Source: Chromobacterium alkanivorans (GTDB lineage Bacteria; Pseudomonadota; Gammaproteobacteria; Burkholderiales; Chromobacteriaceae). Taken from it: a stretch of 64,000 bases of DNA. The number at the start of each line of letters is the position of its first letter. Positions within the stretch are counted from its first letter, which is position 1. Under the pieces are notes generated by a model. That model had not been told where the DNA came from. It did no database searches and was given only the letters and a program-made list of their open reading frames with translations. Position numbers and translations under genes: made by a program. Below, piece by piece: positions 17,018 to 27,800 of this stretch. The stretch lies in the NCBI RefSeq assembly GCF_016937655.1, contig NZ_JAFHKL010000005.1:248001-312000 (forward strand), read 5' to 3'.

Positions 17018-20000
17018 TTAGTTTTCCCCTTTCCCAACCTTGAACACCGGGTTGGGCAACATCCCGAACACGTCCGGCGCGTACAGCGCTTCCACCCGCG
17101 TCGGCGGCAGCTTGAAGGCTCCGGGGTTGTTCAGGCGCATGGTGTAGCTGGTTTTCAGGCCGCCGCGCGGTACGTAGCTGTAGTAGGCGCGGTAGCCGGA
17201 GAAACGGCGCTCCACGTAGTCGGCGGGGTCGCCGTCGTTGTCCGCCTTGGCGTTGATCGCCGAATCCCGGCCCAGGCCGGAACCCAGGATGGTGGCGCCG
17301 GCCGGGATCGGGTCGTTGACCACCACCCAGGTCATATCGCTTTGCGCCTGGATCTCCAGCGTGACCTTGATCACGTCGCCGGGCTGGTACTGGCCGCTGG
17401 TTTTCTGGCTGACTGGGCTCAGCGTTTTCTTGATGCTGTAGCCGGCGTAGCGCGGGGCCTTGAGCGCGATGGCGGCCTCGGCCTGGACCGTGGCCCACGG
17501 CGCGCCGCCGCCGGCGTGCTTGAGCTGCAGGCTGCCACCGCCGGCGCTCCAGGGCAGCAGGCCCAACTGCTTGACGCCTTCCTGCGGCCAGGCCAGGTTC
17601 AGCTTGGCGCCGCCCAGCGCGGCGCTGGTCTGGCCGCTGACCGGCGCGGTTTCGAACTGGCGCGAGAATTGCGCAACGGCCAGGCTGCCCCACAGATTGG
17701 AGGTGGTGGTGCCCCAATGGCCTTTTTGCTGACGCCCCAGCAGGCCGGTGAGCAGGCGCGGCATGTCCGCCTGCCAGCCCGGCAGCTTGCGCACCGTCAG
17801 CAACAGCTTGGCGGCGTTGACGTCGGCGCTGCCCATCAGCCACCAGGCGTTGTCGCTGGCCTCGGTGCTGAAGCCCATGCGCGTGCCCTGGTAGGTGAGG
17901 CGCGCGCGCAGCAGGTTTTCGGCCTCGCTCAGCCGCGCGGCGCGCTGTGGAACGTCGGCGGCGCGGTTAAGCAATGCCAGCCAGTCCACCAGCATGGCGG
18001 TGCTCATTTTCTGCGGATTGAGGTCCAGCACGTCCAGCATGGCCGGACGGAAGCGGCCGTAGCGCGCCAGCGCTTCCATCGCGCTCAGGCGGCGGGCGTC
18101 GGCGTCCTGGCGGCCCAGCGGCAGGTCGCGCTTGAGCCGGCCCTCGACGAAGGCGGTCAGGCCGTCCAGCAGCCGCGCGCGCTGGGCTTCCGGAATGGCG
18201 ACGCCGGCTTCGTGGGCGGCGGCCAGCAGGTAGCTGCTGAGGATGTCGCTGCCGCGGTCCGGCGCGCCTTCGGCCAGCGGGAAGTAGGCGGCGAGGCCGC
18301 TGCCGTCCAGATACAGCGGCAGTTCGCTCATCAGCTGATCCCAGCGCTTGGCGTCGGCCAGGCCCAGGGCCACCGAGCTGCGCTGTTCCAGGCAGACATA
18401 GGGGTAGTCCTGGAACCAGCGGCGCACGCCGGGCAGTTCATTGCCCAGCTTGGCCTGCAGGCTGACGCGGATGCCGCCGCGGCCGGGCAGGGCGCCCGGC
18501 GGCAAGGCGACGGGGATGCTCAGTTCCGGCGCCACGCGTTGCAGCGTGGCCTGCTCCACGGTGACGGGCACAGCCGGCTCGATTTCCTGGCGCACCGCCA
18601 GCTTGTCGGCGGCCTTGCCGTCCACTTGCTGGGCGCTGAAGCTCCATTTCAATTCCTTGACGTCGTTGGGCACCGTCACCGGCCAGCTCAACAACCGCGC
18701 CTCGCCCACCGGCAGGCTGATCTCCTGCGGCGGCAAGTCCGGCAAGCCGGGCGCGCCGGCCTGGACCTTGACCTTGAGCGGCTTGTCGCCGCCGTTGCGC
18801 ACGGTGACGCCGGCGCTGAACTGGTCGCCTTCGCGCGCCAGTGGCGGGATGCCGGAACTCAGCTGCAAGTCCTGGGTGACGTTGAAGCCGGCTTCGCCGG
18901 TGCCGAACAGATCATTGCCGACGTCGGCCACCGCCACCAGGCGGAAGCGGGTCAGCGCGTCGTTGATCGGCACTTTGACGCGGGCGCTGCCGTTGGCGTC
19001 CAGCACCACGCGCGGCTGCCACAGCAGCAGGGTGTCCAGCAGTTCGCGGGTGGGCGCCTTGCCGCCGCCGCCGCCCGGCGGCAGCGATTTGCGGCCGTAA
19101 TGGCGCTTGCCCACCACTTCCAGCTGGGCGGTGGCGGTTTCCACGCCGTAGCTGTGGCGCTGGTACATCGCCTGCATCAGTTCCCAGCTGCGGTTGGGCT
19201 GCAGTTCCAGCAGAGCTTCGTCCACCGCGGCGAAGGCCACCTCAGTGCCGGCCGGCGCCGGCTTGCCGCCGGGCAGCTTGACCTGGATGGCCACTTCGGC
19301 GGTTTCGCGGATGCCGTAGCTCTTGCGCGCCGGGCTCACGGTGACGTCCAGCCGCTTGGCGGCGTCGCCCACCTGGATTTCGGCGATGCCGTATTTGAAG
19401 GCCGGCCGCGACAGGTCCACCATGCTGGTGGGCGGGGTGTAATCGCCGCCTTCGTTCCAGTAGGCGTCCCACCATTCGCTCGGGGTTTTCCAGCCCCAGG
19501 TGAAGAAGGAGTACCACGGCACTTCGCGCACGCGGCCGCGCACCGCCAGCACCGAGACGTAGACGTTGGGTGTCCAGCCCGGCTCGATCTTGAGTTCGAT
19601 CACCGGGTTCTTGCCTTCCAGCTCCACCACCCGGGTTTCGATCACGCCTTCGCGTTCAATCGCCAGCCAGGCGGTGGCTTTGCGGAAGGGCATGCGAACC
19701 TGGAGGCGGGCGGTTTCGCCGGGCGCGTAGCTGATTTTTTCCGGCAGGATGTCGATGCGATCGTTGTTGTCCACGTCGAACCACAATTCGTCGTGCTTGC
19801 TGACCCACACCGATTGCGCGCTTTGCGCCAGATTGCCGTTGTCGTCCGCGGCTTCGGCGATCAGCTCCATGTCGCCGGCGTCCTTGAGATTGACTTCGCA
19901 GAACATCAGGCCGCGGCCGTCGGTGCTGCCGCTGCACACCTTGCCCTTGTCGTCGGTCTCTTCGTTGTGGTCCCAGGCGTAGAAGCCGCCCACCAGCCGC

Positions 20001-22699
20001 TTGCGGCTGGACAGGTAGCGGTGTTCGCGCAGGCTGATCTTGACGTTCTTGCCGGCCAGCGGCTTGCCGGCGGTGTCCAGCACCACGGCCTTGAGCTGCA
20101 ACGCGCGGCCGGCGGTGATCCAGCTGTCCACATTGATGCCCACTTGCAGGCCGGCCGGCCATAAGGGAATGCGGCGGGTCAGGGTTTGCACTTCGCCGTT
20201 GGGGTCGCGGTAGGCGGCCTCGGTGACCAGGTCGTAGCGGCGATCCAGCTTGGGCAGCTTGTCCAGCGTGGTCTTGCCGTTGCCGTTGGCGTCCAGTTGC
20301 AGCGCGGCCTTGTCCAGCAGCACTTTGCCGTCCAGCGAGGATTCGGCCTGGTCGCGCTGACGCTGCGGCGGCGAGAAGCTGTAAGACTCATAGCCCTTGA
20401 TGCGTTGGTAGGCGTCGGCCAGCATGGCGCTGACTTCCACCGGCCAGCCCTTGGCCGGGCCGCCGTTGCCCCAGGACAGGGATACGTTGAGCGGCAGCTG
20501 TTTGGGCGCAATGCCGGCGTTCTTCACCGTGGAGACGCGGCCGGTCATGGTGGGCAGGCGGAATTCCTCCACCCGGAAACTGCCGCTGTGCAGCGAGTAA
20601 CCGTCCAGCTCCGGGCTGGACGGCTTGTCCTTGTCGTCCGGGCCGCGCGCGCCCTTGCGCTCCAGGTACAGTGTGTACTCGCCCAGCTTGGCTTCCTTGG
20701 GCAGCGCGTAGCTGCTTTCCGCGTAGCGGCCGTTGCGCCAGCTCAGCGGCAGGCTGATTTCGTCTCCGCTGCCGTCGTGGACGATGCGCAGTTGCTGCGG
20801 CAGCTGGCCGGGCTTGAGCTGGGCCAGGCCGCGGCTGACCTGGGTGCGCAGCAAATGCTTCATCGACACGGTTTCGCCGGCGCGGAACAGCGCGCGGTCC
20901 AGGATGGTGTGGGCCAGGATATTGGGGCTGTCGCTCCACTGGGTGGGGAAGGGGAAGCGCCAGGATTCGATGCCGCGGTTCCAGCTGGAACGGACGAAGG
21001 ACACGTCGTCGTTGCCGTTGGCGTCCTTGGCGGCGGCGGTGATGAACAGGCCGGACAGTTCCTCGTTGTCGCAGTTGCCGGCCGGCAGCACGGACTTGAC
21101 CGCGGCCACGCCCTTGGCGTCGGTCTTGCCGGACCACAGCGCGTTGCCCTTGCAATCGTAGATGTTGACGCGGGCGGCCGGCACCGGCTTGCCCTTGTCC
21201 AATGTGGTCACCCACACCGCGGCGTTTTCCTTGGAGCTCTTGAAGTGCACCGCCATATTGGTGACCAGCGCGGCGGTGCGCACATACATGGGCTTGGTGC
21301 TGGCCAGCAGCGATTTGCCCAGCAGCCGGGACGACACTTCCACCACGTAGAGGCCGGGTTTGGGCAGCGGGATGCCCACCACTTCGAACGGCCATTTGCC
21401 CTGCTTGTCAGGCTGGCTGGGCAGCTTCAGCGGCTGGGCGGCCTTTTCCTTGGCCAGCAGCGACAGCCGCCGGCTTTCTATGGTCTTGTCCTTGCCGGCG
21501 GGCAGCGCGCTTTCGTGATAGCGCAGCACCTTGGCCAGCCAGGCCATCATGTCCTGGTCCTTGTTCAGCCGCAGCGCCTGACCGCCCAATTGCACCGATT
21601 TGATATTGAGGTCGCCCTCCACCCCGCGCAGGGTGATGGGCAGCGCCGCGTCCGCGCCGGATTCGATGATGCCGAACGGCGCGGCGGCGAATTTGGCCAA
21701 GGGCGGATAGTCGGCCAGCTTGATGGCCAGCGGGAAGCGCTCGGCGTTGACCAGCGGGCGGCCCACTTCGTCGCCAAAGTCCTTGGGCAACTTCAGCGTC
21801 AGCGTTTCCAAGGGCGGGAACGGCGGTGCGAAGCTGACGCTGTCCACCGGCTCGCCCTTGCCGCGCGCCTCCGCCTGCGGCGCGCGCTCGGCGCCGGCGC
21901 CGCTCAGGCGTATCGCCATCGCCAGTTTTTCCGGCACCGGCGAACTGAAATTGAGGGTGATGGGCTTGAACGGGATGCACGCGCCTTTTGCGTTCTCGCG
22001 CAGGCAGCTCATATTGGCGGTGAACGGCGGCCGCACCTGGTAATTGAGCCGGTCCGGCGCGGCCGCGCCGCGCTGGTGCACCAGGGTGAGCTTGCTGTCC
22101 GGCGCCAGCCGTTGGCCGCATCGCAAGGTCAGCACCTTGGCGGATTGCGATTCCAACTTCAGATGCTTGAGCAGGGCCGCGCGCTCGCCGGCCGGCAAGG
22201 GCTGGACCGGGATGCGTTCCGGCAAGCTGGAGGATTGGCAATACAGGGACGAGGCCGGCACGCCGGCGCCGTTGAATTGCAGCACGAAGGCCTGGTCTTC
22301 CTCGATGCGGCCGTTGCGCGGCCAGCGCTCCACCACCACCGGCGCGCCGGTGTAGAAGCGGAAACTCAAGCCAGTGTCCACGGCCTTGCCCTGTAGATCC
22401 TTGAGGCCGGGCTTGGCCGTGAAGCGGCAGTCGGTGTTGGCAGCCGGGGTTTCCGACACGTCCAGCACCCAGGTCTTGTCGTCCACCCAGTGGCCCTTGG
22501 CCTTCAAACCGCAACTCCAGGCGAACGGAGCCGGCGCGGCGCTATTGCCCAGCGGAATCATGCTGCTGTTGAAGGTGGCGCGCACCTGCTGCACTTCTTT
22601 GACTTCGCCCTGGGGGCTGAAAGTGGTGACGCCGGCGGCAAGGCCGGCGGCGCAGGCGAAACCCAAAAGCGCGGGCGCAAGGCGGAATGGCAAAGACAT
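17018..22699 (-). CDS. yfhM: Bacterial alpha-2-macroglobulin (YfhM-type protease trap)
   Basis: A 1893-residue exported protein of the bacterial alpha-2-macroglobulin family, thought to trap foreign proteases in the periplasm and to act with PBP1C. The signal segment is LAPALLGFACAAGLAAG. A chain of MG-type beta domains follows, then a bait-like region and the thioester motif CLEQ at residues 1436-1439 (YVCLEQRSSVALGL) in the alpha/alpha-toroid TED domain. A C-terminal receptor-like domain holds VVVNDPIPAGATI. The expected lipobox is not clean: GFAC replaces the usual L-A-G-C. GGAG lies eight bases before the Met at 22699. It lies on the pbpC strand. Confidence 0.92.
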   Translation of the reverse strand: MSLPFRLAPALLGFACAAGLAAGVTTFSPQGEVKEVQQVRATFNSSMIPLGNSAAPAPFAWSCGLKAKGHWVDDKTWVLDVSETPAANTDCRFTAKPGLKDLQGKAVDTGLSFRFYTGAPVVVERWPRNGRIEEDQAFVLQFNGAGVPASSLYCQSSSLPERIPVQPLPAGERAALLKHLKLESQSAKVLTLRCGQRLAPDSKLTLVHQRGAAAPDRLNYQVRPPFTANMSCLRENAKGACIPFKPITLNFSSPVPEKLAMAIRLSGAGAERAPQAEARGKGEPVDSVSFAPPFPPLETLTLKLPKDFGDEVGRPLVNAERFPLAIKLADYPPLAKFAAAPFGIIESGADAALPITLRGVEGDLNIKSVQLGGQALRLNKDQDMMAWLAKVLRYHESALPAGKDKTIESRRLSLLAKEKAAQPLKLPSQPDKQGKWPFEVVGIPLPKPGLYVVEVSSRLLGKSLLASTKPMYVRTAALVTNMAVHFKSSKENAAVWVTTLDKGKPVPAARVNIYDCKGNALWSGKTDAKGVAAVKSVLPAGNCDNEELSGLFITAAAKDANGNDDVSFVRSSWNRGIESWRFPFPTQWSDSPNILAHTILDRALFRAGETVSMKHLLRTQVSRGLAQLKPGQLPQQLRIVHDGSGDEISLPLSWRNGRYAESSYALPKEAKLGEYTLYLERKGARGPDDKDKPSSPELDGYSLHSGSFRVEEFRLPTMTGRVSTVKNAGIAPKQLPLNVSLSWGNGGPAKGWPVEVSAMLADAYQRIKGYESYSFSPPQRQRDQAESSLDGKVLLDKAALQLDANGNGKTTLDKLPKLDRRYDLVTEAAYRDPNGEVQTLTRRIPLWPAGLQVGINVDSWITAGRALQLKAVVLDTAGKPLAGKNVKISLREHRYLSSRKRLVGGFYAWDHNEETDDKGKVCSGSTDGRGLMFCEVNLKDAGDMELIAEAADDNGNLAQSAQSVWVSKHDELWFDVDNNDRIDILPEKISYAPGETARLQVRMPFRKATAWLAIEREGVIETRVVELEGKNPVIELKIEPGWTPNVYVSVLAVRGRVREVPWYSFFTWGWKTPSEWWDAYWNEGGDYTPPTSMVDLSRPAFKYGIAEIQVGDAAKRLDVTVSPARKSYGIRETAEVAIQVKLPGGKPAPAGTEVAFAAVDEALLELQPNRSWELMQAMYQRHSYGVETATAQLEVVGKRHYGRKSLPPGGGGGKAPTRELLDTLLLWQPRVVLDANGSARVKVPINDALTRFRLVAVADVGNDLFGTGEAGFNVTQDLQLSSGIPPLAREGDQFSAGVTVRNGGDKPLKVKVQAGAPGLPDLPPQEISLPVGEARLLSWPVTVPNDVKELKWSFSAQQVDGKAADKLAVRQEIEPAVPVTVEQATLQRVAPELSIPVALPPGALPGRGGIRVSLQAKLGNELPGVRRWFQDYPYVCLEQRSSVALGLADAKRWDQLMSELPLYLDGSGLAAYFPLAEGAPDRGSDILSSYLLAAAHEAGVAIPEAQRARLLDGLTAFVEGRLKRDLPLGRQDADARRLSAMEALARYGRFRPAMLDVLDLNPQKMSTAMLVDWLALLNRAADVPQRAARLSEAENLLRARLTYQGTRMGFSTEASDNAWWLMGSADVNAAKLLLTVRKLPGWQADMPRLLTGLLGRQQKGHWGTTTSNLWGSLAVAQFSRQFETAPVSGQTSAALGGAKLNLAWPQEGVKQLGLLPWSAGGGSLQLKHAGGGAPWATVQAEAAIALKAPRYAGYSIKKTLSPVSQKTSGQYQPGDVIKVTLEIQAQSDMTWVVVNDPIPAGATILGSGLGRDSAINAKADNDGDPADYVERRFSGYRAYYSYVPRGGLKTSYTMRLNNPGAFKLPPTRVEALYAPDVFGMLPNPVFKVGKGEN

Positions 22700-22940
22700 G
22701 GACGAGGCTCCGGAAAATACCATCGCAATTATACGCGGCTGGAGCGGTGGCAAGGGGCGAGATGTAAAAAAGACCGGCGGCGGCTTGCCCTGGTTCCGGG
22801 GTTTCTCGGCCCTCAGCGGAATTTTAGATTTTCATGATGGATGCGTTGCGGACAAGCGGGCGGGAAAGAAGGAAGGATGAGGGGGTGGAATGGTGTCGGT
22901 CATTTATTCCTAATAAAAACAAAATGTTTCAAACGATTTG

Positions 22941-22978
22941 GTGTGAAGATTCACACCCGTGGGTTACGTAGTTATACG
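22941..22978 (+). promoter_or_regulatory. CDI operon promoter with palindromic operator over the -35 box
   Basis: A 16-bp palindrome GTGTGAA-GA-TTCACAC (22941-22956) contains TTCACA (22950-22955), five of six matches to a -35 box. Seventeen bases later TATACG (22973-22978) fits a -10 box. The palindrome would let a dimeric regulator block or recruit polymerase. The rest of the 22700-23039 spacer is AT-rich with no gene. Confidence 0.55.
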
Positions 22979-23039
22979 GATGGGGAGAGGCGGCGTTTGT
23001 CATAGAATCGCCCGTTTTCAAGAAAACTAGCATTCGTAA

Positions 23040-24758
23040 GTGTCGCACTTTAAATTAGAACCGGTGGCCTTCCTGTTAAAACGGCCAGCCGGGGCCATTC
23101 TCGCGTCGCTAAGCGCGTTTTGCCTGGCCGCGCCGGCCTGGTCCAAGCTGCCGGCGGAGTTGCCGTCTCCCAATCAGCAACTGATTCTGCAACAAGAGCG
23201 CGAGCGGGCCTTGCAAGAGCAGGCGCAGCCGGCGGCGCCCGACGTGCGTCTGCCGCGCCAGGCCGATGCGCAGGCGGACTATCCGGCCAGCGAAGCGCCG
23301 TGCTTCGCCATCCATGAACTGCGCTTGGCCGGGGAACTGGCCGAGCGTTTCCGCTGGGCGCTGGCCGCCGCCGACGCCCCCGGCCGTTGCCTAGGCGCGC
23401 AAGGGGTCAACCTGGCGATGAAGCGGGTGCAGAACGCCCTGATCGCACAGGGCTACGTCACCACCCGGGTGCTGGTCAAGCCGCAGGATCTGAAACCGGG
23501 CGTGCTGACCCTGACGCTGGTTCCCGGCCGCATCCACGCCATCCGCTTCGCCGATCCGTCGTCATGGCGCGCGCGCTGGTCCAACGCCTTGCCGGCACGT
23601 CCGGGCGACGTGCTCAATCTGCGCGACATCGAACAGGCGCTGGAAAACTTCAAACGGGTGCCGACGGCGGACGCCGACATCCAGATCGAGCCGGCCGGGG
23701 CCGACGGCGAAAGCGATCTGGTGATCGCCTGGAAAGAGGCCTTGCCCATCCGGCTGTCCTTGAGCCTGGACGACGGCGGCAGCGACGCCACCGGCCGTTA
23801 TCAGGGCAGCGCCACGCTGTCGCTGGACAATCTACTCACCGTCAACGACCTGTTCTATTACAGCCAGGGCAAGGACCTGTTCCAGCACGACCCGTTGGGC
23901 TCGAAAAGCCGTTCGCTGCATTACTCGCTGCCCCTGGGTTACTGGCAGCTGGGCTTGAGCCTCAACGATTACCGTTACCACCAGACCATCGCCGGCGCCA
24001 ACGAAAAATATCTGTACCGCGGCGACAGCGAGAACAGCCAGCTCAGTCTGTCGCGGGTGGTGTATCGCAGCCAGGCGCACAAGACCACGCTCAGCCTGCG
24101 AGCCTACCAGCGCAAATCGCGCAACTTCGTCGAAGACACGGAAATCCGCCTGCAGCACCGGCAGACCGCAGGCTGGGAACTGGGACTGAACCAGCGTTCT
24201 TATCTGGGCGACGCCACGCTGGACGCCGGTCTCAACTGGCGGCGCGGCACCGGCATGCTGGGCGCCTTGCCCGCGCCGGAAGAAGAAACCGGCAACGGAA
24301 GCTCCCGGCCCAGCATCGTGACCGCGGACCTGAGCTACAACCAGCCGCTGCAAATCGGCGCGCAAAAGCTGCGGCTCAACAGCCAATGGCGAGGCCAGTG
24401 GAGCAAGGGCGCGCTGGCGCCGCAAGACCGGTTCGCCATTGGCGGCCGTTACACCGTGCGCGGTTTCGACGGCGACCTGAGCCTGTCCAGCGAGCGCGGC
24501 TGGCTGTGGCGCAACGAGCTGTCCTGGGCGATGGGTCCCAGCGGCCAGGAACTGTATCTGGCGCTGGACCTGGGCCGCGTCAGCGGCGCCGCCAGCGCGC
24601 AGTTGATAGGCCGGCAACTGGCCGGCGGCGCGGTCGGCATGCGCGGCAGCCTGTTCAAGCGCCTGTCCTACGATATGTTCACCGGCTGGCCCATCCAGAA
24701 ACCCGCCGGTTTCCAGACCGGCGCCGCGTCGGGCTTCAGTCTGAACCTGCAATTTTGA
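23040..24758 (+). CDS. cdiB: Two-partner secretion outer-membrane transporter (CdiB/FhaC/ShlB family)
   Basis: A 572-residue TpsB (Omp85-superfamily) protein that secretes the large partner across the outer membrane. A signal peptide is followed by a Gln/Glu-rich linker helix (about 45-75), POTRA domains (about 85-250, including CFAIHELRLAGEL and GYVTTRVLVKPQDLKPGVLTLTLVPG), and a 16-strand barrel. The conserved lid-loop motif VRGF appears in RYTVRGFDGDLSL, and the C-terminal residue is Phe, as required for barrel assembly. The GTG start at 23040 has only a weak binding site. It is first gene of the operon and ends 67 bases before cdiA. Confidence 0.92.
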   Translation: MSHFKLEPVAFLLKRPAGAILASLSAFCLAAPAWSKLPAELPSPNQQLILQQERERALQEQAQPAAPDVRLPRQADAQADYPASEAPCFAIHELRLAGELAERFRWALAAADAPGRCLGAQGVNLAMKRVQNALIAQGYVTTRVLVKPQDLKPGVLTLTLVPGRIHAIRFADPSSWRARWSNALPARPGDVLNLRDIEQALENFKRVPTADADIQIEPAGADGESDLVIAWKEALPIRLSLSLDDGGSDATGRYQGSATLSLDNLLTVNDLFYYSQGKDLFQHDPLGSKSRSLHYSLPLGYWQLGLSLNDYRYHQTIAGANEKYLYRGDSENSQLSLSRVVYRSQAHKTTLSLRAYQRKSRNFVEDTEIRLQHRQTAGWELGLNQRSYLGDATLDAGLNWRRGTGMLGALPAPEEETGNGSSRPSIVTADLSYNQPLQIGAQKLRLNSQWRGQWSKGALAPQDRFAIGGRYTVRGFDGDLSLSSERGWLWRNELSWAMGPSGQELYLALDLGRVSGAASAQLIGRQLAGGAVGMRGSLFKRLSYDMFTGWPIQKPAGFQTGAASGFSLNLQF

Positions 24759-24825
24759 TTTTTGAATTTGGGGCCGGCGGCAACGCCTCGCGTTGGCGGC
24801 CTCGCTCTTGTCGAGAGTTTTGGCC

Positions 24826-27800
24826 ATGAACCGTCTTTGTTACCGTCTGATTTTCAACCGCGCGCGGGGCCTGATCATGGCCGTCGCCGAGATCGTCAAG
24901 CCGCTGGGCGCGGGCGGCGGCCGTTCCGCCGCGCCGGCGGCGGCAAGCCGGCGCTTGGCCGTGACCTTGCGCGGCATCGTCTGGGCAAGCTGGTGCGCGT
25001 TCGCAGGCGGCGCGTTGGCCGCTGGCATCGCGGCGGACCCGAACGCGCCGGCGGCGCAGCGTCCCGGCGTGATCGGCACCGCCAACGGCCTGCCGCAGGT
25101 GAACATCCAGGCGCCCAGCGCCGCCGGGGTGTCCCGCAATCAGTACAGCCAGTTCGACGTCGACAAAGGCGGGGCCATTCTCAACAACAGCGCCACCAGC
25201 GTGCAAACCCAGCTGGGCGGCTGGATACAGGGCAATCCCAATCTCAGTCCCGGCGCGCCGGCGCGGGTGATCCTCAACGAGGTCAACAGCGCCAACCCCA
25301 GCCAGCTGCGCGGCTTCCTGGAAGTGGCCGGCGGCCGCGCGCAGGTCATCGTGGCCAACCCTTCCGGCATTCTCTGCGACGGCTGCGGCACCATCAACGC
25401 CGGGCGCATGACCTTGACCACCGGACGCCCTGAGCTGAACCCGGACGGCAGCCTGGCCGGCTACCGGGTGGAAAGCGGCGCCATCCGCATTGAAGGCGCC
25501 GGCATGCAGGCCGGCAGCACCGAATACGCGGATCTGATGGCGCGCGCGGTGGAAGTGCAGGCCGGCATCTGGGCGCAAAATCTGCGCGTCAGCGCCGGCC
25601 GCAACCGCGTCAGCGCCGACCATCAAAACGTCCAGGCTTTGGCGGCGGCCGGCGCCGGCCGGCCCGGCTTCGCCATCGACGTGGCGCAACTGGGCGGCAT
25701 GTACGCCGGCAAAATCCGCCTGTTGGCCACCGAAGTCGGCGTAGGCGTGCGCAGCAGCGGGCAGCTGAGCGGCGACGAGCAGCTGCGGCTGGACAGCGCC
25801 GGCCAGCTGACCCTGAGCGGCCGCCAGAACGGCGGCGACATCCAGTACCACGCCGCCGGCGACATCGAACACGGCGGCGCCAGCTACAGCCGCGGCAAGT
25901 TGGCCTTGGACGGCGACGCCGCCTTGCGCCAGAGCGGCACCATGGCGGCGGCCGGCGAAGTAAGGGTCAAGGCGCGCAGCATCGCCGCCAGCGGCGACTT
26001 CGCCGCCGGCAGCGACGACAAGGGGCAAGTGGGCGCGGCAGGCGCGCTGAGCCTGAAGGCCGGCGACAGCCTGCAGCTGAGCGGCCACGCGCTGGCCGGC
26101 TCCAGCCTGGAACTGGACGCGGTGACGATCAAGGCCGCCGACGCCAAACTGCGCGCCAAGGACAGCGCCACCTTGAAAGCGGCGGACGGGTTGGGGCTCA
26201 GCCGCGCCAGCTTGAACACCGGCCGGCTGATCGTCCAGGCCGGCGGGCAGATCGACAGCGACTCGGCCACGCTGCAAGCGGGCCAATGGCAGGCTAGCGC
26301 CGCCGCGCTCAACAACCTGGGCGGCGTTTGGGAACAGATAGGCCAGGGCAGCGGCGACTTCCGCATCGGCCAACTGCTGGACAACCGCGGCGGCCGCATC
26401 GAGGCCGACAGCCTGGCGCTGAGTCTTGGCCAGATGGACAACGGCGGCGGCAAACTGCTGGCCCTGGGCGGCACGGCGCAAGAATGGACCGTGCGCGGCG
26501 GCTTCAACAATCAGGGTGGCCTGACGGGGAGCAATGGGGACCTGAGTCTGAACGTCGGCAGCCTGGACAATGCCGGCGGCACGCTGAAAAGCGCCGCCGC
26601 CTTAACGCTGGAGACGGGCGGAGCGTTTGACAACCGCGGCGGCGCATTGCTGGCGGACGCCGCCTTGAAGCTGGAAGTGGCGCAACTGGGCAATGGCCAG
26701 GCCGGGCGGATAGACGGTGGCGGACCGCTGACGATCAAGGCGACGGGCAAGCTGAGCAATCAGGCCGGCTCCATCCACGGCGGCGCGGCCGTCGGCCTGC
26801 AAGCGGGCGAGATTGACAACGCCGGCGGCAAGGTGGAGAGCGAAGGCGCGTTGACGTTGCGCTCCGACGGCGCGCTGGACAACGGCGCGGGCAAGCTGTT
26901 GAGCAACCGGGATCAGGAGATCGAGACCGCGAGCCTCAACAACGACGGCGGCGAAATCAGCAGCCGACAAGCGCTGACGCTGCGAGCCGGCGCCTTGGCA
27001 AACCGGGGCGGGGGCATCGTCAGCCTGGGCGACGGCGACTTCCAACTGGCTGCGCTGGACAATAGCGGCGGCAAGCTGCAAAGCGGCGGCGCGCTGGCCG
27101 TGCGAACCCAGGGGGACATCGCCAACCGGGAAGGACACATCAGCGCCCAGCGCGCGATGCGCTTGGACGCCGGCGCGCTGAACAATCGGCAAGGCACGCT
27201 GGCGGGCGGCGAACGCATCACTGTGAACGCCGGCCAGATGGACAATCAAGGCGGCGCGGCGGCCAGCCAGCAAGGCTTGACGCTGACCCTGGGCGCGCTC
27301 AGCAACCAGGGGGGTCAGATCCAGACCTTGGGCGACTTGACGCTGGACGCCAGCGGCCTGCTGGACAATCAGGACGGCAAGCTGGTGGCTGACCAAGGCC
27401 AGCGCTTGCGCGCAGGGGAACTGGACAACCGGCGCGGCAAGATCAGCAGCGGCCAGGGCCTGAAAGTGGACAGCGGTCTGCTGAGCAACCAGCAAGGCAA
27501 GCTGCTCAGCGGCGGCGACGCAAACTACCAGTTGGCGCAGTTGCATAACGCGGAAGGCGAACTGCAGAGCGGCGGCGCGGCGCGGCTGACCGTCAGCGAC
27601 GCGCTGGACAACAAGCAAGGCAAGATCGTGGCGGACCAGGGCCTTGCGCTGCAGGCCGCCGCCGTGGACAACGCCGGCGGCTTGCTCAACAGCCGAGGCG
27701 CGCTGGCGCTCAAGGCCGGCGAACTGAGCAACCGCTACGGCAGCCTGCTGAGCCTGGGAGACGTCAGCTTGGGGCTGGCCAGTTTCGACAACCAATACGG

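Noticed and set aside
16940-20164. A 1074-codon plus-strand open frame opposite yfhM, and another of 736 codons at 20186-22396
   Set aside because: They are antisense shadows of a GC-rich gene: composition is His/Gln/Arg/Val-biased with no domain, and yfhM on the other strand is unmistakable.
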